Shown one piece after another: positions 41,572-50,646 of a DNA stretch of 64,000 nt (within the stretch, counting starts at the first letter, position 1; each line of letters opens with the position of its first letter). This DNA comes from Phycisphaerales bacterium. Lineage in GTDB: Bacteria > Planctomycetota > Phycisphaerae > Sedimentisphaerales > Anaerobacaceae. The translations under genes and the position numbers were made by a program. The notes below the pieces were generated by a model that was not told the origin of the DNA, made no database searches, and saw only the letters and a list, made by a program, of their open reading frames with translations. The stretch is taken from positions 274,338-338,337 of the forward strand of contig PLLP01000002.1 in assembly GCA_003141315.1 (NCBI GenBank), in the 5' to 3' direction.

Positions 41572-42516
41572 ATGGCAAAAAACAACAGCGTCAAAAAGGA
41601 ACGCAAAAGCCGCATAGACCGGCTGCTGAATTTCTCAAAAAATTCGTATTTCGAGCGAACCAGCAGGCCTCTTTGCGCAGCGGCGTTTCTGCTGCCATTT
41701 ATCATTTTCTACGAGATAGGCACAATCCTCATCAATACCGATGTGCTGCGGCAATCGCAGATTCGGGTTGTGGCCTTTGTCTGGCTTCAGGATTTTTTGG
41801 AATATCTCGGCTTTGCGAGCAAGTTTGCCTGGATTGCGCCGCCGCTGGCGGTTCTGATTATCCTGCTCTCCCTGCAGGTTGTCTCGCGCAAACCCTGGAA
41901 AGTTCTTCCCAAAGACCTGTGGAAAATGGCTCTCGAATCTATCGCACTTGCCCTGCCTCTGCTTTTATTCAATATGGTTCTGGTAAGCACCCCCCGCAAT
42001 CCGCAGCCCGCACCGGCCAATCCGCCTTCCGTCAGCAGCGCCGGACACCTGCAATCCGAAGGATGGCCGATTACCTGCTCTTCGCAAAATACGAACCAGT
42101 GGAATCCGCCTGGGCGGACCTCCGCGGGATATAATCAACCAGCGTCCCGGCCGGGACTGCTCGCCGATATTGTCACCGGAATCGGCGCGGGCATTTATGA
42201 GGAGCTGATTTTCCGGCTGATTCTAATTAGCCTGCTGATGATTTTCCTCTACGACGTTTGCGGCTTTCCTCACGGCAACGCCATTATCATTTCCGTTATT
42301 CTTTCCGCCGCTCTTTTTTCCGTGTATCATCACATCGACTTTCTGACGGGCAGGCAAACGGAACCTTTCGAGCTGATGCGGTTTCTATTCCGGACAATTG
42401 CAGGCGTTTATTTTGCCGTTCTTTTCGCCGTTCGCGGCTTCGGAATTACCGCCGGCACACACGCATTTTATGACATCATCGCCGTTTTCATAAACGCATA
42501 CCTCGGCTTCTGTTAA
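41572..42516 (+). CDS. CPBP family intramembrane glutamic protease (CAAX-like)
   Basis: 314 residues from ATG 41572. Several membrane helices. Motif 1 is EELIFR (in GAGIYEELIFRLILISLLMI, ~residues 203-222), motif 2 SVYHHIDF (F-x-x-x-H) and motif 3 THAFYDII (H-x-x-x-D), the CPBP catalytic set. Between helix 4 and motif 1 is an unusual hydrophilic Pro/Ser/Asn-rich stretch of ~55 residues (around 143-195) whose DNA holds a TCCGCCTGGGCGGA palindrome (42105-42118), so part of this loop may be repeat-derived. Substrates of bacterial CPBP proteases are mostly unknown. Confidence 0.88.
   Translation: MAKNNSVKKERKSRIDRLLNFSKNSYFERTSRPLCAAAFLLPFIIFYEIGTILINTDVLRQSQIRVVAFVWLQDFLEYLGFASKFAWIAPPLAVLIILLSLQVVSRKPWKVLPKDLWKMALESIALALPLLLFNMVLVSTPRNPQPAPANPPSVSSAGHLQSEGWPITCSSQNTNQWNPPGRTSAGYNQPASRPGLLADIVTGIGAGIYEELIFRLILISLLMIFLYDVCGFPHGNAIIISVILSAALFSVYHHIDFLTGRQTEPFELMRFLFRTIAGVYFAVLFAVRGFGITAGTHAFYDIIAVFINAYLGFC
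42105..42118. repeat. TCCGCCTGGGCGGA palindrome inside the CPBP gene
   Basis: Same TCCGCC..GGCGGA core as 14944-14957, 40559-40573 and 57333-57347. It codes for part of the hydrophilic loop (NPPGRT) and keeps the reading frame. Confidence 0.6.
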
Positions 42517-42732
42517 AAAAATTGCGATTTAACGCGGAATTGAAAAAATATTTTCATCAAATTGCCCCTTCATTACTCTATTTGCTTTCGTGTTTTGTGA
42601 GATTTGCGTCCTATAAGCCGCATAAACCGCATTATCAATACTGGTATTTGGCTTGATTTAACTTGAACGAAACGGGCTTTTTCTATATAATGATTTTGAA
42701 GTCGATGGTTTGATTTTCTTTGAGGGCTGTTT

Positions 42733-43278
42733 ATGGAATCACCACAAGTTAATGTTGCTATCGAAGGCCTGACTTTCAGTCTTTTTCAGAGGCCGCTGCA
42801 TCCGGAGCTGTTCAACATCTATGCAAACCGCAATCTGAAAACCGACAAGTATGAAGCCGTTATATGGGTCACCGGCTGCACGCACGTCGCAAGCGTTTTT
42901 GCCGGCGGCGCATGCCTCAGCGAAGTTGTGAGCATCCCGAACCAGCTTCTGCCCGCACGAGGACTGATTGAACGTTTCCAGTTCAGGGGCCCGAAGACTC
43001 ACAAATGCACGCTGAGTCGCGGCGTAAGTTATATGACAGATTTCCAGGTCGAAAAAATGTCGCAGAGCCTTTATACCCAGAGCCAGACAGACCTCGAACG
43101 TTTCGCCAGGACAAGAGGCGTACTCGTCAAATTCCCGGAGCTTGAAAACGGCGGGCTGGTCCCGTTCTGCTATGTCGATTTCGAAGCCAAGCCCACCGAG
43201 TTGCATGTCCATACCTTCGCAGCTTACCCAGAGCAGGTGACAATCGTAAAGACTCAGTCGCTCTTCGACTTCCACTAA
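42733..43278 (+). CDS. DUF2617 family protein
   Basis: 181 residues. SLFQRPLHPELFNIYANRNL then YEAVIWVTGCTHVASVFAGG are the recognisable DUF2617 start. The rest is mixed alpha/beta; ERFQFRGPKTHKCTLSRGVS and the C-terminal HTFAAYPEQVTIVKTQS are typical too. The family is common in planctomycetes and has no assigned role. No ribosome site is obvious (TTTGAGGGCTGTTT before the ATG). Monocistronic by spacing. Confidence 0.8.
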   Translation: MESPQVNVAIEGLTFSLFQRPLHPELFNIYANRNLKTDKYEAVIWVTGCTHVASVFAGGACLSEVVSIPNQLLPARGLIERFQFRGPKTHKCTLSRGVSYMTDFQVEKMSQSLYTQSQTDLERFARTRGVLVKFPELENGGLVPFCYVDFEAKPTELHVHTFAAYPEQVTIVKTQSLFDFH

Positions 43279-43452
43279 TCTGCGTCGTTAGTCTGCCGTG
43301 TTGTTGCATCACATATTCAGCTTTTCTCAAACCTTTACTCAATTGTCTGTTCGCAGCTGCCTTTTTCCCGCAAAACTATTTGCTTCGTGAAGGATTAGGC
43401 GGTAAAATTTAGCTGCGGTTTTCCTATTGTAGAGGTATAGAGAAATAAACGA

Positions 43453-46443
43453 ATGACAGCACCGAAAGAAATTCTGCGGCTTGTAGAAATCTTTGAAAGT
43501 AATATCGAAACCTACAAAACAAGCCAGCTTTATAATGAGGCACAGCTTCGTCGGGAATTCATAGACCCTTTCTTTGATGCCCTCGGCTGGGACATAACAA
43601 ATAAACAGGGATTTGCCCCCGCATACAGAGAAGTCATAAATGAAGATGCTATCAAGGTTGGTTCTGCCACAAAAGCGCCCGACTATTGTTTCCGCATCGG
43701 CAGCACCCGCAAATTCTTTGTCGAGGCCAAAAAGCCCGCTGCTGACATAAAAAATGACTCTGAACCCGCTTACCAGCTTCGCCGATATGCCTGGTCTGCA
43801 AAACTGCCTCTCTCAATCCTTACCAACTTCGAGGAATTTGCCGTCTACGATTGCCAGGTTCGGCCAAATGTAAACGATAAGCCATCGACAGCAAGGATTT
43901 TTTTCTGCGGCTATAAGGAATACGGCGATAAGTGGGAACAAATCGCGAATATATTCAGCAAAGAATCGGTACTTAAAGGATTATTCGATAAATACGCATC
44001 AGAAAAGACAACAAAAAGAGGCACAACTACAGTAGATAAAGAGTTTCTGGCCGAGATAGAAGAATGGCGGAACGAACTGGCAAAAAATATTGCGATTCGC
44101 AACAGTAAACTATCCGTTTATGACCTTAATTTCGCGGTTCAAAAGACCATCGACAGGATTTTGTTTTTGAGGATATGCGAAGACAGAGGCATAGAACGCA
44201 GCAAACAGCTTTTAGGGCTTATTAACGGCAACCGGATATATCCGCGGCTTTTTGAGCTTTTTGAAAAGGCCGATGAAAAATATAATTCCGGTATTTTTCA
44301 TTTTCGCAGGGAAAAAGACAGGCCGGAATCACCTGACGAGATGTCGGCAAATCTAAAAGTCGATGATGACGTCCTAAAAAAAATCATCAAAGATTTATAC
44401 TATCCGTGCCCTTATGAATTTTCCATTATGCCGGCGGAAATTCTGGGCAATGTTTATGAGCAGTTTTTGGGCAAGGTGATTCGGCTTACCGCTTCTCATC
44501 AGGCAAAGGTTGAGGAAAAGCCGGAGGTTAAAAAGGCGGGCGGGGTTTATTATACGCCTTCGTATATTGTCGATTACATTGTAAAAAATACAGTCGGCAA
44601 ACTTTGCGAAGACAAAACGCCGAAACAGATTGAAAAGATTAAAATTCTTGACCCGGCGTGCGGAAGCGGTTCGTTTTTAATCGGGGCATATCAGTATCTT
44701 TTGGATTATCACAGGGATTATTACGTTAAAGAGTCCGCGAAACATCGTAAGCAGGTTTATCAGGGTAAGGGTGGGTTGTGGTTTTTAACGATTGATGAGA
44801 AAAAACGGATTTTGTTAAATAATATTTACGGCGTCGATATAGATTCGCAGGCGGCAGAGGTAACGAAATTAAGCCTTTTGTTAAAGGTTCTTGAAAATGA
44901 GACGCAGGAGAGTTTAAGACTGTTTCATGAACGTGCGCTGCCGGATTTAGGAAATAATATCAAGTGCGGCAATTCTCTGATTGGGCCGGATTTTTACCAG
45001 AATCAGCAATTAAACCTTTTTGGCGATGAGCAGCAGAGAAAGATAAACGCATTCGACTGGCAGGCGGAATTTGCGGAAATCTTTTCGGGCAAAAATCCGG
45101 GCTTCGATGCCGTCATAGGTAACCCGCCTTGGCTAATGGCTGGATATTATGTATCGGACGAATTGGATTATCTTCGACATACATTTGGATCGGCTTATGG
45201 GAAATTTGATTTGTATTACCTTTTTATTGAAAAAGGATGTCAGCTATTCTCAGAAAAAGGTTTGTTTGGAATGATTGTTCCTAATAAATTTTTTCATACT
45301 AAAGCCGCAGTAAACCTTCGCAACTTTTTATCTAGTTCAAGATTGATAAATAGTATTGTTGATTTTGGGGATGAGCAAATTTTTTCTGGTGCAACAAATT
45401 ATTCTTGTATGCTTTTTTTACAGAGAGGGACAAAACAAAATCTTACATTTGCAAAAGCTAAAAAGGAATTGAGAATATACCAAGAACTTAAAATATCCCA
45501 ATCCATTCTCGCATCAGATTCCTGGCATTTTGAAGAACAAACTACCTACGAGCTTTTTGAAAAAATCCATAAACAAGGTTCATTTCTTCAGGATGTAACC
45601 TCGCGTTTTGGTACGGGAGTCCAAACTGGGGCAGATAGCATATTTACTATTGATTATAGCCTTGTAAAAACTAGCAAATTGGAAACTGAAATTCTTCGGC
45701 CTTTATTGAGGGGACGCGATGTTCGTCGTTATAAAACTAGCGATAACCCAAAATTCTTGATTTTTCCTTATAAAATCCAAAATACTGAATTTGTTATATT
45801 GGAAGAATCCGAACTTAAAAAATATCGAAAAGTGTATAACCTGCTATGCGAAAATAAGTCTAAACTTGCGGAGCGAATTTGGTTCGGTAAAAAAGCGATA
45901 GACTTGTCTGGTGAATGGTATGGCGTGATGTATTTAGACTCATGTACTTCTTTTGCTTTACCACACATTCTAACGCCTTCTCTAAGTAATCGTTCTAATT
46001 TTTCGTTAGGTACAGATGAACTATTCTCTACCGGTACTGCGGGAGTAACGTCTATTATTCCAAAGAAAGATATTGGTGAAAATATCCTGTATCTTCTGGG
46101 TCTATTGAATTCAAAACTTATCAGTTTTTATATAACAAGTCATAGCCCCATTTTCTCTGGAGGTTATTACAAGTTTAGCGCACCTTATCTTAAAAAAATT
46201 CCTATTAAACGCATCAATTTCACTGATAAATCTGACACGTCCAATCATGACAAAATGATTTCGTTTGTCGAGCAGATGTTGGAGTTGCATAAAAAGATTT
46301 CGAAGATAAAGAATCCTGATGAAAAGACGCGGATTCAGCGGCAGATTGATTCCACCGACCGGCAAATCGACCAGCTTGTTTATAAGCTTTACGATTTAAC
46401 GCCGGAGGAAATCGCAATAGTGGAGGCGGGGAATAGTTGCTAA
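43453..46443 (+). CDS. Eco57I-type single-chain restriction-modification enzyme (type IIG-like)
   Basis: 996 residues. The N-terminal nuclease-like domain has Asp77 and Glu91-x-Lys93 (PDYCFRI … FFVEAKK), a PD-(D/E)xK arrangement. The N6-adenine methylase core has motif I DPACGSGSF (Asp400-Phe408) and motif IV NPPW (Asn557-Trp560). Residues ~700-950 form a TaqI-C-like target recognition domain, lower in G+C than the rest. The C-terminal helical end (RQIDSTDRQIDQLVYKLYDL) is usual for the family. One polypeptide would both cut and methylate a short asymmetric DNA site, protecting against phage. No separate methylase or specificity gene lies beside it. A degraded coding remnant follows. Confidence 0.9.
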   Translation: MTAPKEILRLVEIFESNIETYKTSQLYNEAQLRREFIDPFFDALGWDITNKQGFAPAYREVINEDAIKVGSATKAPDYCFRIGSTRKFFVEAKKPAADIKNDSEPAYQLRRYAWSAKLPLSILTNFEEFAVYDCQVRPNVNDKPSTARIFFCGYKEYGDKWEQIANIFSKESVLKGLFDKYASEKTTKRGTTTVDKEFLAEIEEWRNELAKNIAIRNSKLSVYDLNFAVQKTIDRILFLRICEDRGIERSKQLLGLINGNRIYPRLFELFEKADEKYNSGIFHFRREKDRPESPDEMSANLKVDDDVLKKIIKDLYYPCPYEFSIMPAEILGNVYEQFLGKVIRLTASHQAKVEEKPEVKKAGGVYYTPSYIVDYIVKNTVGKLCEDKTPKQIEKIKILDPACGSGSFLIGAYQYLLDYHRDYYVKESAKHRKQVYQGKGGLWFLTIDEKKRILLNNIYGVDIDSQAAEVTKLSLLLKVLENETQESLRLFHERALPDLGNNIKCGNSLIGPDFYQNQQLNLFGDEQQRKINAFDWQAEFAEIFSGKNPGFDAVIGNPPWLMAGYYVSDELDYLRHTFGSAYGKFDLYYLFIEKGCQLFSEKGLFGMIVPNKFFHTKAAVNLRNFLSSSRLINSIVDFGDEQIFSGATNYSCMLFLQRGTKQNLTFAKAKKELRIYQELKISQSILASDSWHFEEQTTYELFEKIHKQGSFLQDVTSRFGTGVQTGADSIFTIDYSLVKTSKLETEILRPLLRGRDVRRYKTSDNPKFLIFPYKIQNTEFVILEESELKKYRKVYNLLCENKSKLAERIWFGKKAIDLSGEWYGVMYLDSCTSFALPHILTPSLSNRSNFSLGTDELFSTGTAGVTSIIPKKDIGENILYLLGLLNSKLISFYITSHSPIFSGGYYKFSAPYLKKIPIKRINFTDKSDTSNHDKMISFVEQMLELHKKISKIKNPDEKTRIQRQIDSTDRQIDQLVYKLYDLTPEEIAIVEAGNSC

Positions 46444-46529
46444 TGCGAATCGGGCGAGTTGAAAATAAGCAACGCCGGCACTAAAAGCGGGCGAAAAAGC
46501 AAGCATTTCACCAGAGCAATCCTTAACGC

Positions 46530-46619
46530 AGAAAATTCAAGCTTTTATTGAAACAATTTTTAGCCGCAGGGCGTCCTTATACGTATAAAGAGGTTAAAGA
46601 ACAGTTTTTTGCCCGGTAA
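46530..46619 (+). pseudogene. Possible degraded gene tail after the restriction-modification gene
   Basis: A frame closed at TAA 46617-46619 reads KFKLLLKQFLAAGRPYTYKE then VKEQFFAR, which looks like the end of a DNA-binding or Eco57I-associated protein, but an in-frame stop lies just upstream (46526-46528) and no start is available. It could equally be chance. The rest of 46444-46734 shows no gene. Confidence 0.3.
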
Positions 46620-46734
46620 TAGGGCTATTTTTGCACTTTTTATGGGAATTTGGTTAAAAAGTGCGAGGTAGGTATATTTTTTTCAATAGGAGAGTCTGAT
46701 AAATTTTCAAGGAATCTTAAGAAAAAGGCAGGCG

Positions 46735-46766
46735 GTAATAAATCCGTAACAAATCCGTATTATAAT
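46735..46766 (+). promoter_or_regulatory. GTAAyAA direct repeats at 11-base spacing upstream of the efflux operon
   Basis: GTAATAA (46735-46741), GTAACAA (46746-46752) and GTATTAT (46757-46763) are each separated by ATCC, giving three 11-base steps. TATAAT overlaps the third unit (46761-46766). Same half site and spacer as at 11998-12018, so both promoters may share a PhoB/OmpR-type regulator. Confidence 0.5.
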
Positions 46767-46902
46767 TGTGATGTAGAATGCTGTTATAACGATAAAAAAC
46801 GGTTTTTAACTTGATTCGTAGGTGAGTTTTCTATATAATGGAGAAGATAAGGCAATTTGGAAGGTGGGTTTTTGGGCAAGTGGGGTTGTCTGGGAAGGAT
46901 TT

Positions 46903-48543
46903 ATGTCGCGAAATTTTCGTAAGTTTTTGACGTTGGCTGTCTTCTTATTCGCAGCTTTGATGGCAGGTCTTTTGTCATCCTGCAGGTCCCCGCAGAAATT
47001 TAAGGATGAGGCGGATAAGGAAGTCTACAGGGTTATTGACCAGAAATGGCAGGCCAAATTCGGCCAGAAGTCCAATTACAAAGTAAGGGATGCCGAGTCG
47101 AATGTCCCGGATATTAACGCGATGGTGCCCCCAAACAGAATCCTTACGCTTCGACAAGCCGTTGCCATTGCCACAAAATACAATCGCGATTATCAAACTC
47201 AAAAGGAATTTCTTTATCAATCCGCCCTGAATCTTACCCTTACCAGGCATACTTATGAAGTGCAATGGCTTGGAACTTTTGATGCTGGTTATGCAAAAAG
47301 CTATAATAATTTGACAGAAACAAAACAGGAAAAAACCACTGCTGACGCTTCAGCAGGCCCAAGCAAATCGTACCTTATAGGTGATGGGATTCAGGTGGCA
47401 ACAAGTCTTGCCCTCGACTGGTCGCGTTTTCTTACCGGCAACCCGAGAGATTCGCTCGCTTCTGTCTTAAATGGCTCCATTGCGGTTCCATTGCTGGGCG
47501 CAGGCGCAGGCAAACAGGCCAAAGAGACTCTCACCGAAGCAGAGCGGAGCGTTCTATATCAGATACGGTCATTCAACCGTTACCGTCAGACGTTCGTGAC
47601 AAATATTATAGCCGCCTACTATGGCGTTGTGCAGCAAAAGGAGCGGGTTGCTATTTCCGAGGCGAGCTATCGCAGGCTCATAGATTCGACCAACCAGCTC
47701 AAAATGGAGGCCGACGTAGGTCAAAGGCCGCCTTATGACGCCGATGAAGCGCAGCAGAGTTTGCTTACCGCAGAAAACGGCCTCATCGCGGACAAGCAAA
47801 ATTACGAACAGGCTCTCGACAGGTTTAAAATTCAGCTGGGGCTGCCTACAGATGCCAATATAGCTTTGGACCAGACAGAACTCAAAGCGCTGGAAAAAAC
47901 GGGCATAAGCCCTCCAGAATATACTGAAAATGATGCACTAAATACCGCGTTGGTACAGCGTCTCGACCTTGCCAACACAAAGGATAATCTCGAAGATGCG
48001 GTGCGTCAGCTTAAATTGGCTGCTGACGGACTCGGCGTGCAGCTCAATTTGACGGCTTCTGCAAACGCCTCTTCGCCGTCGCCGGGTTCACAGCCGGGCA
48101 AAATAGAATTAAATAAGGGAAATTATGCTCTCGGCCTGCAGGGCGACCTGCCTCTGGACCGAAAGAGCGAGCGGAATAATTATAGAAAAGCAATGATAAC
48201 TGTCCAGCAGCAGCAAAGAGGCCTCGATGATGCCGTAGCGCAATTACAATTAGCCGTCAGGCAGGCTTATCGAGACCTTAAGGAAACCGCCGAGAGCTAC
48301 AGAATTCAAAAAGTTGGGCTACAGCTTGCCGAAAGAAGACTTGACAGAGAGAAGTTAATGCTGGAGTATGGTCAGGGAACAGTAAGGCTGCTTCTTGAAT
48401 CTGAAGATGCACTCGTTGCAGCCCAAAACGCAGTCACATCAGCGCTGGTTGACCACACTATTACTAAAATGAACTTTTTCCGTGATATCGGTGTATTAAC
48501 TGTTAAGCCGGACGGAATGTGGGAAGAAGGAGCAAAACAATGA
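46903..48543 (+). CDS. TolC-family outer-membrane efflux lipoprotein
   Basis: 546 residues from ATG 46903 (GGGAAGGA ribosome site); the open frame begins earlier without one. Lipoprotein signal with lipobox LLSSC (~residue 28). The body consists of long helices with two outer-membrane efflux repeats (RILTLRQAVAIATKYNRDYQ and VQRLDLANTKDNLEDAVRQL), as in TolC and OprM. Acts as the outer-membrane duct of a tripartite exporter. Its stop overlaps the start of the HlyD-type gene by 4 bases, so translation is coupled. Preceded by the GTAACAA repeat array. Confidence 0.9.
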   Translation: MSRNFRKFLTLAVFLFAALMAGLLSSCRSPQKFKDEADKEVYRVIDQKWQAKFGQKSNYKVRDAESNVPDINAMVPPNRILTLRQAVAIATKYNRDYQTQKEFLYQSALNLTLTRHTYEVQWLGTFDAGYAKSYNNLTETKQEKTTADASAGPSKSYLIGDGIQVATSLALDWSRFLTGNPRDSLASVLNGSIAVPLLGAGAGKQAKETLTEAERSVLYQIRSFNRYRQTFVTNIIAAYYGVVQQKERVAISEASYRRLIDSTNQLKMEADVGQRPPYDADEAQQSLLTAENGLIADKQNYEQALDRFKIQLGLPTDANIALDQTELKALEKTGISPPEYTENDALNTALVQRLDLANTKDNLEDAVRQLKLAADGLGVQLNLTASANASSPSPGSQPGKIELNKGNYALGLQGDLPLDRKSERNNYRKAMITVQQQQRGLDDAVAQLQLAVRQAYRDLKETAESYRIQKVGLQLAERRLDREKLMLEYGQGTVRLLLESEDALVAAQNAVTSALVDHTITKMNFFRDIGVLTVKPDGMWEEGAKQ

Positions 48544-50633
48544 ATAGTAATCGAACACGCAATTATTCCAGGGTATTTAAATCAGGCAGACTGCTCTATG
48601 GATTTGCCGTGAACAAAAAGCGCTTTTGGGCAATCCTGCTTTTCGTAGGGGCTGCTGCGATTGTGCTCGGGCTGATAGTTGCGACGGGGAAAGCACGGTC
48701 GACAGTTTCCAATACCGGTGAAACTTTTGCAGCAAAGCGCGCCGATTTAACCGTCACCGTCACCGAAGGCGGAAGCATCAAGGCGAGAAACTCGATAGAG
48801 TATAAGTGCCAGGTACAAAGAAGGTCGCAGACGATGATTCTCAACGTTATCCCCGCAGGCACTTACGTGACGGCTGAAGACGTAAATAAAGGCATCGTCC
48901 TCGTGCAGCTCGACTCCTCCACATTGAAAGATTCGCTTAACAGCCAGGAAATTCAGTTGGCAAGCGACCAGGAAGAATTTACCTCGTCTCAGGAGGCGCT
49001 GCAGATTCAGATAAAACAAAATGAAAGCGATGTTGCCGACAGCGAAATGAAGGTTCGATTTGCCCTGATGGACCTCCAGAAATATCTTGGTTCAGAGCTT
49101 GCCAATAAAATGGTAAAAGATATCAATTATGCCTCGAACCTTTCAGAATATCTTACGCCGTTTATTGCAAAAGTAAGAGAAGACCCGAATCTCCTGTTTG
49201 GGTCGGCTGCCTCGCAGGATATGAAGCAGTTTATGGATAACATCGTCCTCGCACAGGGCAACTTAAAAACTGCCGAGGCTACGCTTGTAGGCACCCAGAA
49301 ACTGCACGATGCGAATTATGTTTCGGAGCTCGACCTCGAAAGAGACAAGCTTAATGTCGTAAGCAAGCGGTTTTCTTTCGAGAGTTCTGCAGTCTCCAAA
49401 AACCTGTTCCTTCGCTATGATTTTCCGAAAAATGCAGAGCAGTTTCTCAGCAACTGTATTGAGGCAAGAAGGGCTTTGGACAGAACTTATGCTCAGTGCC
49501 GTTCAAAACTGGCACAGGCGCAGATAAAGCTCACAATGGCTGAATCAAGACTTAAATCTCAGAAAGAACAAGTCGATGAGTCAAAACAGCAGATTGAGTA
49601 TTGCACAATCAAAGCAAAGGCGCCCGGTATGGTTGTGTACGGCACAGGCACCAACCGCGATGATTTCAGGGCTATGAGAGGCTCAGGTATGATTGCCGTC
49701 GGCGAATCCGTCACTGAAGGCCAGACTCTCATATCGATGCCTGATACCGCTGATATGGTTGCCGAAATCAGCGTCCACGAAACAGAAGTTGATAAGGTTC
49801 GCGTCGGTCAGCCCGCTACCATAGTTATGGATGCCTTCCCCGATAAAGTCCTGCAGGGTAAGGTAATTGAAGTTGGTTCGCTGCCCGATGAGCAGCGGGG
49901 CTGGATGAATCCCGACCTCAAGGTTTATAAAACGCTGGTCAGCATCACCGGCGCTCACGATTTTCTCAAGACCCGTATGTCCTGTATGGTCAAGATACTC
50001 TCCGACCAGCTAAAGGACGTTATTGTTGTACCTGTTCAGGTGGTTGCCAACCGCAGTGACAAAAAGGTCTGTTATGTTATGACATCGTCCGGCCCTGAGG
50101 AACGGCAGGTTGAAACGGGATTGTTTAATGATATGTTTGTCGAGGTTTCAAAGGGCTTGAAGGAAGGTGAAGCTGTGATGATGAATCCCCCGCAGTTCAC
50201 CGAGCAGTCATCTGCTACCGCGGTTTTGCAGCAGCCGCCATTGCCACAGGGGCAGGTGCCTCCTAAAGCTGATGCCAACAGCGGCAAAGCCGTTGCTCGC
50301 TCCGGCAGAAGGGCCGGCGGCAGACAGGGCGGCGGCGGTATGGGCGGCGGTATGGGTATGATGGGCATGGGCGGGATGGACCCGAATAAGATGCCCGCGG
50401 ATATGAAGAAGCAAATGGAAGAGTTCCAGAAGCTATCGCCTGAAGAGAAGCAAAAGAAAATGGAAGAATTCACAAGTATGATGCCCGCAGATATGAAGAA
50501 GCAAATGGAAGAGTTCCAGAAACTATCGCCCGAAGAGAAGCAAAAAAAGATGGAGCAGATGAGAAACCAGATGGGGCAGGGAGCGGGCGGTTTCGGCGGG
50601 CAGGCTCCGCAACAAACAGGTGATAACCAGTAA
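48540..50633 (+). CDS. HlyD/MacA-type periplasmic adaptor with Met-rich duplicated tail
   Basis: 697 residues from ATG 48540 inside the previous stop. One membrane helix (~28-48, FWAILLFVGAAAIVLGLIVA), lipoyl-like half (GGSIKARNSIEYKCQVQRRS), a long alpha-helical hairpin (~110-365), beta-barrel and membrane-proximal parts (VQVVANRSDKKVCYVMTSSG). It links the inner-membrane ABC transporter to the outer-membrane duct. The C-terminal ~110 residues are unusual: a Gly/Met run, then a 30-residue helical unit (MPADMKKQMEEFQKLSPEEK onward) repeated in tandem. The tail is not part of normal MacA proteins and may bind metal or a partner. Confidence 0.9.
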   Translation: MNSNRTRNYSRVFKSGRLLYGFAVNKKRFWAILLFVGAAAIVLGLIVATGKARSTVSNTGETFAAKRADLTVTVTEGGSIKARNSIEYKCQVQRRSQTMILNVIPAGTYVTAEDVNKGIVLVQLDSSTLKDSLNSQEIQLASDQEEFTSSQEALQIQIKQNESDVADSEMKVRFALMDLQKYLGSELANKMVKDINYASNLSEYLTPFIAKVREDPNLLFGSAASQDMKQFMDNIVLAQGNLKTAEATLVGTQKLHDANYVSELDLERDKLNVVSKRFSFESSAVSKNLFLRYDFPKNAEQFLSNCIEARRALDRTYAQCRSKLAQAQIKLTMAESRLKSQKEQVDESKQQIEYCTIKAKAPGMVVYGTGTNRDDFRAMRGSGMIAVGESVTEGQTLISMPDTADMVAEISVHETEVDKVRVGQPATIVMDAFPDKVLQGKVIEVGSLPDEQRGWMNPDLKVYKTLVSITGAHDFLKTRMSCMVKILSDQLKDVIVVPVQVVANRSDKKVCYVMTSSGPEERQVETGLFNDMFVEVSKGLKEGEAVMMNPPQFTEQSSATAVLQQPPLPQGQVPPKADANSGKAVARSGRRAGGRQGGGGMGGGMGMMGMGGMDPNKMPADMKKQMEEFQKLSPEEKQKKMEEFTSMMPADMKKQMEEFQKLSPEEKQKKMEQMRNQMGQGAGGFGGQAPQQTGDNQ
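50391..50558 (+). repeat. 90-bp tandem duplication in the adaptor gene
   Basis: The unit starting ATGCCCGCGGATATGAAGAA at 50391 is repeated from 50481, with only a few silent changes over roughly 75 bases. It encodes the helical Met/Glu/Lys-rich unit at residues ~618-675. Low divergence suggests a recent duplication. Confidence 0.85.
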
Positions 50634-50646
50634 GGGCGGGATACGA

